From Halorussus lipolyticus (lineage in GTDB: Archaea; Halobacteriota; Halobacteria; Halobacteriales; Haladaptataceae), in NCBI RefSeq assembly GCF_029338375.1, contig NZ_CP119804.1, positions 2,314,955-2,378,954 of the forward strand: DNA of 64,000 nucleotides, read 5' to 3'. Under the pieces are notes generated by a model. It did no database searches. It was not told the DNA's origin and saw only the letters and a program-made list of their open reading frames with translations. Shown here piece after piece: positions 9,202-16,770 of this stretch (its first letter is position 1; each line of letters opens with the position of its first letter). The translations under genes were made by a program, and so were the position numbers.

Positions 9202-9430
9202 CGGACTCCTCGGCGAGGCGGGCGGGCGTCTCGGCGGAACCGTCGTCGGCGGACGAGCGCCGCGACCCGCACCAAAAACACCCCTTGCTGAGTCGCGGGT
9301 CGGTCGATTCGAGGCCGCATCGCTCACACCGCCAGTAGCGGTGGTCTACGTCGCCGTCGCTGTCCCGGCCGTCGTGCGGTCCGGTGGCGCTCCCGGTACT
9401 TTCTTGTGACCGTGACGTATTCGTGGACAT
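9194..9430 (-). CDS. Small CxxC zinc-finger protein
   Basis: A 78-residue protein with a central Y-W-R-C-E-R-C-G-L-E, then C-F-W-C-G-S, i.e. two CxxC pairs separated by about 16 residues, a likely zinc knuckle. Both flanks are Ser/Asp-rich and probably disordered. The ATG at 9430 directly follows the sequence GCCCA, which may take part in an RNA structure described separately. It forms a pair with the overlapping downstream zinc protein. Function unknown. Confidence 0.6.
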   Translation of the reverse strand: MSTNTSRSQESTGSATGPHDGRDSDGDVDHRYWRCERCGLESTDPRLSKGCFWCGSRRSSADDGSAETPARLAEESDG

Positions 9431-9506
9431 TGGGCTTGCTCGCTAGGCACGCCCAGCGTTCGGGTGCTGGTCCCACCCGGCGCATTTCGAAGCGCGGTCG
9501 CTGGGC
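9431..9506 (-). ncRNA. Candidate structured leader (three-way junction with alternative pairing)
   Basis: On the minus strand, GCCCAGCG (9506-9499) pairs perfectly with CGCTGGGC (9458-9451). Inside it are two adjacent hairpins: GCGC/GCGC (9495-9492 with 9483-9480) and CGGGTG/CACCCG (9479-9474 with 9466-9461). The CGCTGGGC strand can instead pair by five bases with GCCCA (9435-9431), which touches the ATG at 9430. This layout would allow translational switching. It is structure seen by eye in a GC-rich region; chance pairing of a single 8-bp stem here is not rare. Confidence 0.35.
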
Positions 9507-9631
9507 TGTTCGGAGTACGATTCTCGCGGTATCTCGCTGGTCCCCTGTCTCTCTGCCACCCCCGGTAAGTCTCGCGCGTTCCCCCTCGAAAGTCGGTTGC
9601 AGGTCGGTTCAGTTCGGTCCGAGCGCGCAGG

Positions 9632-10309
9632 TCAGGCCTGCGGGCCGGGTTCGGCGTCGGCGGCGTCCTCGGCCGCGTCAGCGTTTTCGGCCGCATCGGC
9701 GGATTCGGGGTCGTCTGCCGACCCGTCGTCGCCACTGGGCATGTCTTCGAGGCTTTCGAGCGCCGAGATGACGAGTTGGCGGTAGGTTTCGAGCGGCCGG
9801 TCGTACTCCGACTCGACCATCCCGTCGTACTCGTTGACCTCGGGGTCGAACGACTCGATGCGGTCGAGGGTCTGCTCTGCCGTCTCGACTACCCAGCGGT
9901 CCCGAGTGTCGGCGTCAACCTGCGTGATGGACTCGGGCCGCACGGAGACATTGACGTTGCCGTCGTCGGTTTCGTAGGTCCGGGGCTTGCCCGTAATCGC
10001 CACGTAGGCGGGCGGTTCGAGTTCTCGGAGCATGCTCGCGGCCTCGGGTTGGTACTGGCCGGCGTAGACGAAGAACGGGTCGCCGTTCGGGTCCACGACG
10101 CGGCCCTGCCAGTACTCGCTGTCCTCGCCGACGTCCTCGGTTTCGGTCAGCGTGCCGACGATGAAGATTCGATTCGCTCGCTCGCCCGTCGGCAGTAGGG
10201 CGTACAGCGGCGCGCGCTCCTCGTCCGATTCCTTGAACGTGTGGGTCGCGTCGTTGAACTCGCCGGCGAACACGCGGCGGGCGACCTCTCGGGTGGGTGT
10301 TCCAGACAT
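9632..10309 (-). CDS. rpap3: RPA-associated protein
   Basis: A 225-residue protein of the haloarchaeal RPA-associated family (COG3390). The N-terminal 150 residues form a predicted OB-type domain (F-I-V-G-T-L-T-E-T-E-D-V, W-Q-G-R-V-V-D-P-N-G, P-A-Y-V-A-I-T-G-K). The C-terminal 40 residues are Asp/Ala-rich and probably disordered. It is encoded one base after the rpa3 stop (TGAaATG), so the two are in one transcript. Rpa3 and Rpap3 are known to act together in Haloferax volcanii in ssDNA handling during replication and repair; that role is carried over by similarity. Confidence 0.85.
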   Translation of the reverse strand: MSGTPTREVARRVFAGEFNDATHTFKESDEERAPLYALLPTGERANRIFIVGTLTETEDVGEDSEYWQGRVVDPNGDPFFVYAGQYQPEAASMLRELEPPAYVAITGKPRTYETDDGNVNVSVRPESITQVDADTRDRWVVETAEQTLDRIESFDPEVNEYDGMVESEYDRPLETYRQLVISALESLEDMPSGDDGSADDPESADAAENADAAEDAADAEPGPQA

Positions 10310-10310
10310 T

Positions 10311-11249
10311 TCACATCGACCTCGCTTTAATCAGCACTTCCTCGGCATCCGTCGGCCCGGCGAGTTCCTCCATCTCGTTGACCAACAGATACCGGCCCAT
10401 CGTCGGCCCGGATACGCGGTAGTAGAGACCGAGGGTCTTCTCGCGCATCTCCTCGGCGACGACGGTGGTGTCGAGGGCGTCCATCGCCATGTCCTGTGCT
10501 TCTTCGAGACCGATGTCGGTCAACTCCTCGGTGGCGTCCTTGTCGAAGATAACCTTGTGGACCTCGGTGCCGTCGTCGATGACACCCTTGATGCGGAGGT
10601 CGAACTCGCCTTCGACTTCGCCGTGTTCGGAACACCGCCCGTTCTGGAGGACGCGGGTGCAGTCCTCGTTCGGACAGCGTTTGATGAGTCCGGACCCACT
10701 CTGGATGTCCACCAGCGCGCCTTCGACCTCGGCCGAGTCGTCGCCGACTTCGATGTCTTCATCGACCTCCTCGATGGTGGTCGTCCGGTTGAGTTTCACC
10801 GAGTAGTCGCCCTGATACTCGTCGGAGACGAGGTTTCCGAAGCGGTAGACCGCACCGTCCTCCAGTTCGGGGAGGTCGGAGTCGGCCCACTTGGTGAACT
10901 TGATGGTGCCCGTTTCGTCGCCGAGCAGTCCGACCTGCCCGACCGCATCGCTCCGGGGTTCCCAGAGGTCCACGACTTTGGCTGTGAGGCCGAGCCACTG
11001 CTCGTCCTCGGTCACGTCCTCGACGTTGACCTCCTCGGTGCCGCCGCCACCGCCGCTCCGGATGTCGTCGCGCTCCAATCCGGCTTCGTCGAGGTAGTGG
11101 CTGACGACGCTCCGGCGGGCCTCCTCGAGAGGCACCCGGTACTCGTTGACGAGGTTGTCGAGGCGCTCCTCGATGTCGTCGGCTGTCAGGTCGAGATGCT
11201 CGGAGAACTGTTCGCGTATTTCTTCGGCGTGCTGGCGCACATCGCTCAT
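10311..11249 (-). CDS. rpa3: Single-stranded DNA-binding protein, replication factor A type
   Basis: A 312-residue RPA. Residues 1-60 form a helical N-terminal domain, followed by an OB fold at about 78-170 (W-L-G-L-T-A-K-V-V-D-L-W, G-T-I-K-F-T-K-W). A zinc-finger region follows, with C-P-N-E-D-C near residue 190 and C-S-E-H-G-E-V near 205. One OB fold plus zinc finger and its length match Rpa3 of Haloferax rather than the larger multi-OB Rpa1. It is the first long gene of an rpa3-rpap3 operon. The ATG overlaps the stop of a 13-codon upstream ORF. Confidence 0.9.
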   Translation of the reverse strand: MSDVRQHAEEIREQFSEHLDLTADDIEERLDNLVNEYRVPLEEARRSVVSHYLDEAGLERDDIRSGGGGGTEEVNVEDVTEDEQWLGLTAKVVDLWEPRSDAVGQVGLLGDETGTIKFTKWADSDLPELEDGAVYRFGNLVSDEYQGDYSVKLNRTTTIEEVDEDIEVGDDSAEVEGALVDIQSGSGLIKRCPNEDCTRVLQNGRCSEHGEVEGEFDLRIKGVIDDGTEVHKVIFDKDATEELTDIGLEEAQDMAMDALDTTVVAEEMREKTLGLYYRVSGPTMGRYLLVNEMEELAGPTDAEEVLIKARSM

Positions 11250-11287
11250 GGTGTATCCGTCTCCGCGTCGTTTTCTTCGGGAGACAT
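11246..11287 (-). CDS. Upstream micro-ORF overlapping rpa3 (13 codons)
   Basis: ATG at 11287 begins M-S-P-E-E-N-D-A-E-T-D-T-P and ends in TGA that overlaps the rpa3 ATG (ATGA). A TTTTTATAC box at 11317-11309 is centred 26 nt before this ATG, so a leaderless transcript would begin at the micro-ORF, not at rpa3. rpa3 would then be translated by coupling. The peptide is very acidic. Seen in sequence; translation is inferred. Confidence 0.4.
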   Translation of the reverse strand: MSPEENDAETDTP

Positions 11288-11308
11288 GCGACTGGTTTGT
11301 GCGCTATG

Positions 11309-11317
11309 GTATAAAAA
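11309..11317 (-). promoter_or_regulatory. TATA-like box of the rpa3-rpap3 operon
   Basis: TTTTTATAC on the minus strand, 26 nt before the micro-ORF ATG at 11287 and about 64 nt before the rpa3 ATG. This is the clearest promoter in the 11250-11472 gap. Confidence 0.55.
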
Positions 11318-11472
11318 CCTCGGTGTCTCCGGAGTGAAAGTGAAACTGAAACCCTCAGAGCCGCTCCGTCCGGTTTTCTTCGCTTGTCTCCGACGCGAGC
11401 GCCACGCCGAAACCGGCCACACCGACCGAAAATCCACCACACGACTATCACCCTCGGCCTCCAACTGGAACC

Positions 11473-11742
11473 ATGTTCTTCGGACCGCCCTCCCGAGAGG
11501 ACGAGGAGGCCGACCGAAATATCCGGCGGGCGCTCGGGGAGGGGTCGGCGGAGACGCTCAAAGCGTTCGCTCTGCTGGCGGTCCTGCTTCAGGCCGCCGT
11601 CCTCGGAGTCGCGCTCGGGACCATGCTCGTCGCGTTCCGCGGCCAGCGACTGGTCGGTGGTTCGCTGATACTCGCCGGACTCCTCGGACTCGGCGTCGCG
11701 GGAGCGGTCTACCGGCAGTTCCAGCGTCGGACCGTGACTTGA
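11473..11742 (+). CDS. Small two-helix membrane protein, unknown function
   Basis: An 89-residue protein that I do not recognise with certainty. The N-terminal 28 residues are charged (Arg/Glu/Asp), followed by two hydrophobic helices at about 29-51 and 58-78 and a basic C-terminus (R-Q-F-Q-R-R-T). Small proteins of this layout are common conserved hypotheticals in haloarchaea. The next gene starts 40 bases on, in the same direction, after an ACCTATCTTT box. Confidence 0.6.
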   Translation: MFFGPPSREDEEADRNIRRALGEGSAETLKAFALLAVLLQAAVLGVALGTMLVAFRGQRLVGGSLILAGLLGLGVAGAVYRQFQRRTVT

Positions 11743-11782
11743 CGAACAAACCTATCTTTCCCGGCCTCCAACACCCTGTCAA

Positions 11783-12061
11783 ATGGACGACCGCCTCGAA
11801 AGTTTCCTCCGCTCGAAGATTCGGTCCGCGGGGCGTCAGTACGCCGACGCCAAGCGGGCCTACGCTAACGCCCGGAAGGCCGCGCTGGCGGACCTGCCCC
11901 AAGACGACGAGGGCAGGGCCAGAATCGTCTGTCGGCGGTACGCCGAGCGCCGGGCCGTCGAGTTGGACACCGAGGCCCGCCCGGTCTGCTTCGACCCCGA
12001 CCACCCCGACTGCGAGGGATGCGTCCGAGACGTGCGCGACGGCCGAATCGAGACGTGGTAG
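11783..12061 (+). CDS. Small conserved haloarchaeal protein, possibly DUF7091
   Basis: A 92-residue soluble protein. It has a basic helical N-terminal half (Y-A-D-A-K-R-A-Y-A-N-A-R) and a Cys-containing C-terminal half (V-C-R-R-Y, V-C-F-D-P-D-H-P-D-C-E-G-C-V-R-D) with four Cys and one His, a possible zinc site. I recall this layout as the haloarchaeal family DUF7091, not verified. It ends 2 bases before the nucleotidyltransferase start and is probably in the same operon. Confidence 0.6.
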   Translation: MDDRLESFLRSKIRSAGRQYADAKRAYANARKAALADLPQDDEGRARIVCRRYAERRAVELDTEARPVCFDPDHPDCEGCVRDVRDGRIETW

Positions 12062-12063
12062 CG

Positions 12064-13110
12064 ATGTCGGCGTCCGATTCCGAGGACCCGAGCGATTCGC
12101 TCGACAGGCCCGTCGTCGCGCTGGTGATGGCCGGAGGCACCGGAACTCGCCTCTACCCCGCGAGCAGGTCCGACCGGCCCAAGCAGTTCCTCTCGCTCGG
12201 GGCGAACGGCGACGAGTCGCTCTTGTCCCAGACCGTCTCGCGCCTGCGCTTCGCCGACGAAATCTACGTCTCGACCGCCGACTCTCACGCCGACAGGGTG
12301 CGCGAGGAGGCCCCCGAGGCGGGCGTCCTCGCCGAACCCGAGGCCAAGGACACCGGCCCGGCGCTGGTCTACGCGGCCCACCGCATCCGCCAGCAGGTCG
12401 GCGAGTGCGTCCTGCTGTGCGTCCCGAGCGACCACCTGATTCGGGGCGACTTCGAGTCAACAGCCCGCCGGGCAGTCCGCAGTGCAGTCGAAACGCGGGG
12501 GTTGGTCGCGTTCGGCGTGGAACCGACCCGACCTGCCACGGGATACGGGTACATCCAACCGGGCGCTTCGGGCAGTGAATGGGCCGAAATCGAGCAGTTC
12601 CACGAGAAGCCCGACGACGAGACCGCCAGCCAGTTCGTAGACGACGGTTTCTACTGGAACGCGGGACTGTTCGCGTGGACGCCCGAGGCCCTCCTCCGGG
12701 AGGCCCGCGACTCGCCGCTCGGTCCGCTCGTAACGACCTTAGAGGAGGGGGAACCCGAGCGCGGATTCCGCGAAATCGAACCGGTCAGCATCGACTACGC
12801 GGTGATGGAGCGGACCGACGACGCTTACGTCGTGCCCGCCGACTTCGAGTGGGACGACGTGGGCGCGTGGGACGCAATCGAGCGCGTGGTCGAAACCGAC
12901 GAGGACGGGAACGCGATTCTGGGCGAGGGCCTCGCCATCGACGCCGCGGACAACGTGATTGCAGGGGACGACGAGACCCACATCAGCGCGGTCGGCGTCG
13001 AGGGACTGGTCGTCGCGGCCTATGGCGACCGGGTGCTGGTCGCGCCGAAAGCGGATGCTCAGCGAGTTCGAGAGGTTGTGGCGAAACTGCGCGAGCGAGG
13101 CGAGTTTTAG
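12064..13110 (+). CDS. Mannose-1-phosphate guanylyltransferase-like nucleotidyltransferase
   Basis: A 348-residue enzyme of the nucleotidyltransferase superfamily, likely making GDP-mannose or a related sugar nucleotide for glycan synthesis. The N-terminal signature is V-M-A-G-G-T-G-T-R-L-Y-P-x-S-R-x-x-R-P-K-Q-F-L. Later motifs are P-S-D-H-L-I, T-G-Y-G-Y-I, F-x-E-K-P-D and Y-W-N-A-G-L-F. These match the ManC group better than glucose-1-phosphate thymidylyltransferases, which lack the P-K-Q-F and E-K-P context. The ATG at 12064 is chosen over 12019, which lies inside the upstream gene. The exact sugar is not shown. Confidence 0.85.
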   Translation: MSASDSEDPSDSLDRPVVALVMAGGTGTRLYPASRSDRPKQFLSLGANGDESLLSQTVSRLRFADEIYVSTADSHADRVREEAPEAGVLAEPEAKDTGPALVYAAHRIRQQVGECVLLCVPSDHLIRGDFESTARRAVRSAVETRGLVAFGVEPTRPATGYGYIQPGASGSEWAEIEQFHEKPDDETASQFVDDGFYWNAGLFAWTPEALLREARDSPLGPLVTTLEEGEPERGFREIEPVSIDYAVMERTDDAYVVPADFEWDDVGAWDAIERVVETDEDGNAILGEGLAIDAADNVIAGDDETHISAVGVEGLVVAAYGDRVLVAPKADAQRVREVVAKLRERGEF

Positions 13111-13140
13111 CTCGGAAAATAGCGTTTTCGGGCGGGCAGG

Positions 13141-13653
13141 TTACTCGAAACGCAGGGTGACGACTGCCGCGTCCGGCGTGACGCCGTTCTTTTCCCACTT
13201 TTCGACGACGGTGTAGACACCATCGGCGGGAGCGAATCCACCAGCGGGGACGGTGAGTTCGAAACGGAGTTTCCCGTCGGCGAATCGCGTCAACGGTCGG
13301 TCCCCCACCGCCCGCCCGTCTTCGGTCACTCGATACCGGGAGACGAAACAGGCGACGAAGTACTTCGAGTAGTCGATGTCTGCCCAGTCGTCCGGGTTCG
13401 TCGGGAGACGCGACGGCGAGAAGATACGACCGGCCTCGTCCGCAGACCGGACGAGCGTCGCGTAGTAGCCCCGGCCGTTGGCGCTCGGTCCGCCATCGAC
13501 CACCGAACGAGAGGGTTCCGCCGTCGTGTATCTGTGTACGACCGACGGGTCGTCGGACAGAGCGCCGTCGCTCGCATCGAACAGCGACTTGAGAACGACT
13601 CCCGACCCCACGCCAGACGCGAATATACCGGACAAAAATTTACGGCGATTCAT
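13141..13653 (-). CDS. Secreted protein with Tat-like signal, unknown function
   Basis: A 170-residue protein beginning M-N-R-R-K-F-L-S-G-I-F-A-S-G, a short twin-arginine-type signal. The mature part has no motif I recognise. It looks beta-rich and ends with V-Y-T-V-V-E-K-W-E-K-N-G-V-T-P, reminiscent of a small beta-sandwich. It lies 45 bases downstream of another Tat protein read in the same direction, so the two may form a secreted pair. Confidence 0.55.
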   Translation of the reverse strand: MNRRKFLSGIFASGVGSGVVLKSLFDASDGALSDDPSVVHRYTTAEPSRSVVDGGPSANGRGYYATLVRSADEAGRIFSPSRLPTNPDDWADIDYSKYFVACFVSRYRVTEDGRAVGDRPLTRFADGKLRFELTVPAGGFAPADGVYTVVEKWEKNGVTPDAAVVTLRFE

Positions 13654-13698
13654 TAGCTTGTGTTGAAATCGAGGGGTATTAAGCCTTGCAACCGGTTC

Positions 13699-14625
13699 CT
13701 ACGGCGCGCAGTTCGAGCTAGACCCGTCCTCGCCTTCGTCGAGGGTGTAGTCCCAGACCAGCGGGTCGCCACAGGAGTAACCGACACTCAGACCGCCGGT
13801 TCCGATACCGACCGAGTTGATGCCGCAACTCCCTTGCGTGTGGCGGTAATCGCCGGAGACGAGTCGCGTCGCCGGGCGGTCCTCGGGGTTGTTCTGGATT
13901 GCCTTACAGCCGTATCCGCCGTAGATACCGACCCCGGCCGAGAGTCCGGAGCAGTCTGGTTCGGTAGCGTCGGACTGGAAGTACCAAGCGTCCGCGTCGT
14001 TGAACTCGGCGGCGATTCCGTTACTGTCGAGGTCGCCGTACTCTCCGCCGACCAGCACGTACTTGTTCGTCGTGTACTCGGAGTTGTCGATTCGGCTGTA
14101 GTCCGTCGAGGGCCAATACATCCCGATAACGTCGTTGGGGGAATTTCCGCCGTTCTTCTCCCACGCATACGTCGTACATTTCGGGTCGAAGTCCCAGAAG
14201 CAGTCCACGAACACCTCGTTCTCGTTGTAGCAGTCGATGGTGAGGGTGATGTCGATGCTCAGTTTCGAGATGTCGTAGGCCTGCGTTCCAACCTCCTCGT
14301 CCTCCTCAGAGACTCGCTCTCCGTGGGCGAAGCTCCAGCTGAAGCCAGCGTTCGTGAGGTAGTTTCGGAAGGCCTCTCGGGGGTCCTGTGAGAGATACTG
14401 TTGGAAACCGGGACGGGTTTCGGCTTCGAGTCGTTTCGCTTCCGGACTTCCCGCGGGGAGTTGCTGAAGCTTCTTGAGGCGACTCCGGAGTCGGACGGCT
14501 TGCATGTAGGTCTGCTCGGAGTCCGAGCGTCGTCGAGCGTTCACAGTTCCGATAGAACCGACCGCGAGTCCAGCACCGGCAATCGAACGGAGGGCCGACC
14601 GCCGCGAGATTTTCTTATTTTTCAT
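13699..14625 (-). CDS. Secreted Cys-containing protein with Tat signal, unknown function
   Basis: A 308-residue protein. The start K-K-I-S-R-R-S-A-L-R-S-I-A-G-A-G-L-A-V is a Tat signal. Residues 40-100 are charged and helical. The C-terminal 170 residues contain about eight Cys (D-C-Y-N-E-N-E-V-F-V-D-C, K-C, D-C-S-G-L, G-C-K, S-C-G, S-C-G-D, N-C) and many Gly and Tyr, consistent with a disulphide-stabilised beta domain. No family recognised. A perfect 18-bp palindrome lies over its promoter. Confidence 0.55.
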   Translation of the reverse strand: MKNKKISRRSALRSIAGAGLAVGSIGTVNARRRSDSEQTYMQAVRLRSRLKKLQQLPAGSPEAKRLEAETRPGFQQYLSQDPREAFRNYLTNAGFSWSFAHGERVSEEDEEVGTQAYDISKLSIDITLTIDCYNENEVFVDCFWDFDPKCTTYAWEKNGGNSPNDVIGMYWPSTDYSRIDNSEYTTNKYVLVGGEYGDLDSNGIAAEFNDADAWYFQSDATEPDCSGLSAGVGIYGGYGCKAIQNNPEDRPATRLVSGDYRHTQGSCGINSVGIGTGGLSVGYSCGDPLVWDYTLDEGEDGSSSNCAP

Positions 14626-14644
14626 CGCAATTAACGGTTCGAGA

Positions 14645-14662
14645 GATAGTATATATACTATC
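14645..14662. promoter_or_regulatory. 18-bp palindrome over the promoter of the Tat protein gene
   Basis: GATAGTATATATACTATC is a perfect inverted repeat without loop, 20-37 nt before the ATG at 14625, i.e. where the TATA box should be. It may be a repressor operator that contains the TATA element, or only a long TATA-rich promoter. Confidence 0.45.
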
Positions 14663-14850
14663 CTATCTGTTCGTGTATATTAATAATCTGGCCGAAGTGG
14701 TATAATATATAGCTTGAGGTTGTAAATAAGGCAGAAATAACCACAGTTTATATGCACGATTCACGTGACACGAGGACGGCGATTCGGGCCGAATCGACCG
14801 ACCGGGACGACCAGCCGAATTTTGATTCTGAACGTCGTGATTCGACCGTC

Positions 14851-14979
14851 ATGTCCGAGACACTCGACGGCGAAATCGTGGAGGAGACCGACGACTACGT
14901 CCACGTCCGGTTCCGCGACCCCGACGACGAGACCGCCGAGAGGCAGGCCGAGGAGATAGTCGAGAAAACCGAATCGTGA
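14851..14979 (+). CDS. Very small acidic protein, unknown function
   Basis: A 42-residue protein starting M-S-E-T-L-D-G-E-I-V-E-E-T-D-D-Y-V-H-V-R-F-R-D-P-D-D, with Asp/Glu making up about 40 percent. An upstream in-frame ATG at 14752 would add 33 basic residues of different character; I prefer 14851. The predicted beta hairpin followed by a helix is reminiscent of small single-domain proteins seen throughout haloarchaea. Function unknown. Confidence 0.4.
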   Translation: MSETLDGEIVEETDDYVHVRFRDPDDETAERQAEEIVEKTES

Positions 14980-15029
14980 GAATCGAGTCGTGAGAGTCGA
15001 ATCGTGAAAACCGAACCGCGGGAGTCGCG
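14974..15029 (+). repeat. 14-bp tandem repeat after the small acidic gene
   Basis: TCGTGAGAATCGAG, TCGTGAGAGTCGAA and TCGTGAAAACCGAA follow each other without gaps, with a fourth diverged unit. The first unit contains the stop codon of the small acidic gene. It lies in the convergent gap before the SDR gene end. Confidence 0.5.
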
Positions 15030-15035
15030 TCGGGA

Positions 15036-15821
15036 TTAGCTTCGGAGGCGGCCGCCGTCCACCGGCAGGGAGACGCCGTTGACGAAACTCGCGCGTTCGC
15101 TGGAGAGGAAGGCCACCGCGTCGCCGAGTTCTTTCGGTTGGCCCACTCGATTCAGCGGGATGTCGTCGGCCCACGACGCCAGTCCCTCGGCGTAGGTGTC
15201 GTACTCGCCGCGCTCGACGGCGGCCTCCACGAGTTCCTGAATCCGGGGCGTCTCGTGGGCACCGGGCAGGACGGCGTTGACCCGCACGTCGGGTGCCCAC
15301 TCGCGGGCTTGGGTCTTCATCAGGCCGATGACGCCGCGCCGGACCGCGTTCGAGAGGACCAACCCGTCGATGGCCTCGCGGACGCTGGTCGAGGTCACGT
15401 TGACCACGGTGCCGGCGTCGCTCTCCACGAGGTGCGGGTGGGCGGCCTTACTCAACCAGACCGCGCTCATCACCAGCAGGTCGTAGGCCTCGTACCAGTC
15501 GCGCTCGGTGGTGTCGAGGAAGGTGCCGCTGGGGGGACCACCGGCCGAGGTCACGAGATGGTCGAGTCCGCCGAACTCGTCAACGGTGGCGTCAACCAGC
15601 GCCTCGATTTCGTCGGGGTCGGTGATGTCGGTCTGGACCGCCACCACGTCGCCGTCGCCCGCCGACTCGATTTCCGCCTTGGCGTCTTGGAGTTGCTCCT
15701 CGCCGCGAGCGCAGAGGGCGACGTTCGCGCCCTCCTCGGCGAGGGCCTTCGCGGAGGCCCGGCCGAGTCCGCTCGAACTCGCCGTTACGAGTGCCGAATT
15801 GCCGTCTAATCCGAGGTCCAT
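15036..15821 (-). CDS. Short-chain dehydrogenase/reductase (SDR family)
   Basis: A 261-residue NAD(P)-dependent oxidoreductase of the classical SDR family. The cofactor motif is T-A-S-S-S-G-L-G at residues 13-20 (T-G-x3-G-x-G with Ala for the first Gly). D-I-T lies near residue 66 and S-A-G-G in place of N-N-A-G. The usual catalytic Y-x3-K is not obvious: the aligned segment reads S-N-A-V-R-R-G-V-I-G-L-M-K-T, with no Tyr. This suggests an atypical or altered active site, which is also seen in the so-called FabG-like branch with S-x12-Y replaced. Substrate unknown. Confidence 0.82.
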   Translation of the reverse strand: MDLGLDGNSALVTASSSGLGRASAKALAEEGANVALCARGEEQLQDAKAEIESAGDGDVVAVQTDITDPDEIEALVDATVDEFGGLDHLVTSAGGPPSGTFLDTTERDWYEAYDLLVMSAVWLSKAAHPHLVESDAGTVVNVTSTSVREAIDGLVLSNAVRRGVIGLMKTQAREWAPDVRVNAVLPGAHETPRIQELVEAAVERGEYDTYAEGLASWADDIPLNRVGQPKELGDAVAFLSSERASFVNGVSLPVDGGRLRS

Positions 15822-16163
15822 GCGCGGGGATTCGACGGCCGAGATAAAAGGTGTCGGGGTGCCGGTAATCGCTCAGAAGATACGAGATAGAGTGCCAAAC
15901 AGAAATAAATACAATTGTTTAAGAAATACATATATATTTCAAGACATCATATTGTGTTCTAGATGGAATAGTACACTCCGTAGACAGAGGACGTAGTTCC
16001 TGTCCCCACGCCCACTCGGGCATGGTCGAACAGGCTCATTACGCCACGTCTCGACGCTCGCGCACAGCTATACATTTTTAGGTTTATAGGTTCTTTGCGT
16101 TCTGGTCAGAAAGCGTTCGTTCTGAAAAACGCGGATGGGTCACGCGAAAGAGCCGTGGTATCT
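15822..16163. other. 342-base intergenic gap with dispersed repeat copy 3
   Basis: Contains the AT-rich repeat at 15899-15968. The remaining 190 bases have no convincing ORF. A small inverted repeat, TCAGAA/TTCTGA, is visible near 16107-16126. A short non-coding RNA cannot be excluded. Confidence 0.4.
15899..15968 (+). repeat. Dispersed AT-rich intergenic repeat, copy 3
   Basis: Contains ATACAATTGTTTAAGAAAT, then TTTCAAGA and ATTGTGTTCTAGA, closely matching copy 1 (291-360). Unlike the other copies it is not just after a gene end on its own strand: it lies between the start of the minus-strand SDR gene and the end of the minus-strand Tfx gene. Confidence 0.5.
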
Positions 16164-16640
16164 TTATCGCCGGACTTCCCGCGATTTCCGCACCGTCACC
16201 TCGCCGTCGGTCGTGACGCCGATGAGGAGGTCCTCGTGGACTTCCCGACCTTCCACCGCGTCCCCGGCCTCGTCGCTCACGCGCTTCATCAACTCCGGGG
16301 CGGCGTGGTTGACCTTCACGCCCGCCTCGTCGCAGGCGTCGTAGACCCGCGAGGGTACGTCGTAGAGGTCGGTGTCCTCCTCGACCACGACCCGGACCGG
16401 CGCGCGCAGGGCCTCGGCGAACGCCACCGTCTCGCGTGCCTTCCGGACGTTCTCGCGGGCGCTGGCCTCGACGCTGGAGACGTTGGCCCGCGAGGTGCCC
16501 AGCGTCTCGGCGATGTCCGCCTGCGCGACTCCTCGCTCGCGCAGAGCCAGCACCTCGGCCTGTCGGCGGGTCAGCACGCTCTGTTCAGCGTCGAACCCCG
16601 CCCGGTCGAGGAGTTCGTCGGCGTCGTACTCGTCGCTCAT
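16164..16640 (-). CDS. Tfx-family DNA-binding protein
   Basis: A 158-residue archaeal transcription regulator. The N-terminal helix-turn-helix reads L-T-R-R-Q-A-E-V-L-A-L-R-E-R-G-V-A-Q-A-D-I-A-E-T-L-G-T-S-R-A-N-V-S-S-V-E, the hallmark of the Tfx family. The C-terminal domain, from about residue 70, is predicted to bind a ligand (V-V-V-E-E-D-T-D-L-Y-D-V-P). The original Tfx in methanogens regulates a molybdenum formylmethanofuran dehydrogenase, so the target here is different and unknown. The ATG at 16640 is preferred to 16685 because the added residues are not conserved in character. Confidence 0.88.
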   Translation of the reverse strand: MSDEYDADELLDRAGFDAEQSVLTRRQAEVLALRERGVAQADIAETLGTSRANVSSVEASARENVRKARETVAFAEALRAPVRVVVEEDTDLYDVPSRVYDACDEAGVKVNHAAPELMKRVSDEAGDAVEGREVHEDLLIGVTTDGEVTVRKSREVRR

Positions 16641-16770
16641 GGTCGTGGCTACGCGCTCGTGAGCAAAAAACCCGCGCGACTGCAAACGATTACGGACCGT
16701 CCGGACCGCCGGAACTGAACGCTGTTGGGACTGTCCACCCTACGACGCGGCTGACGCCCCGTCCGACGAG

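Noticed and set aside
14974..15029. Tandem 14-bp units considered as a CRISPR-like array
   Set aside because: Units are directly adjacent without spacers and diverge quickly.
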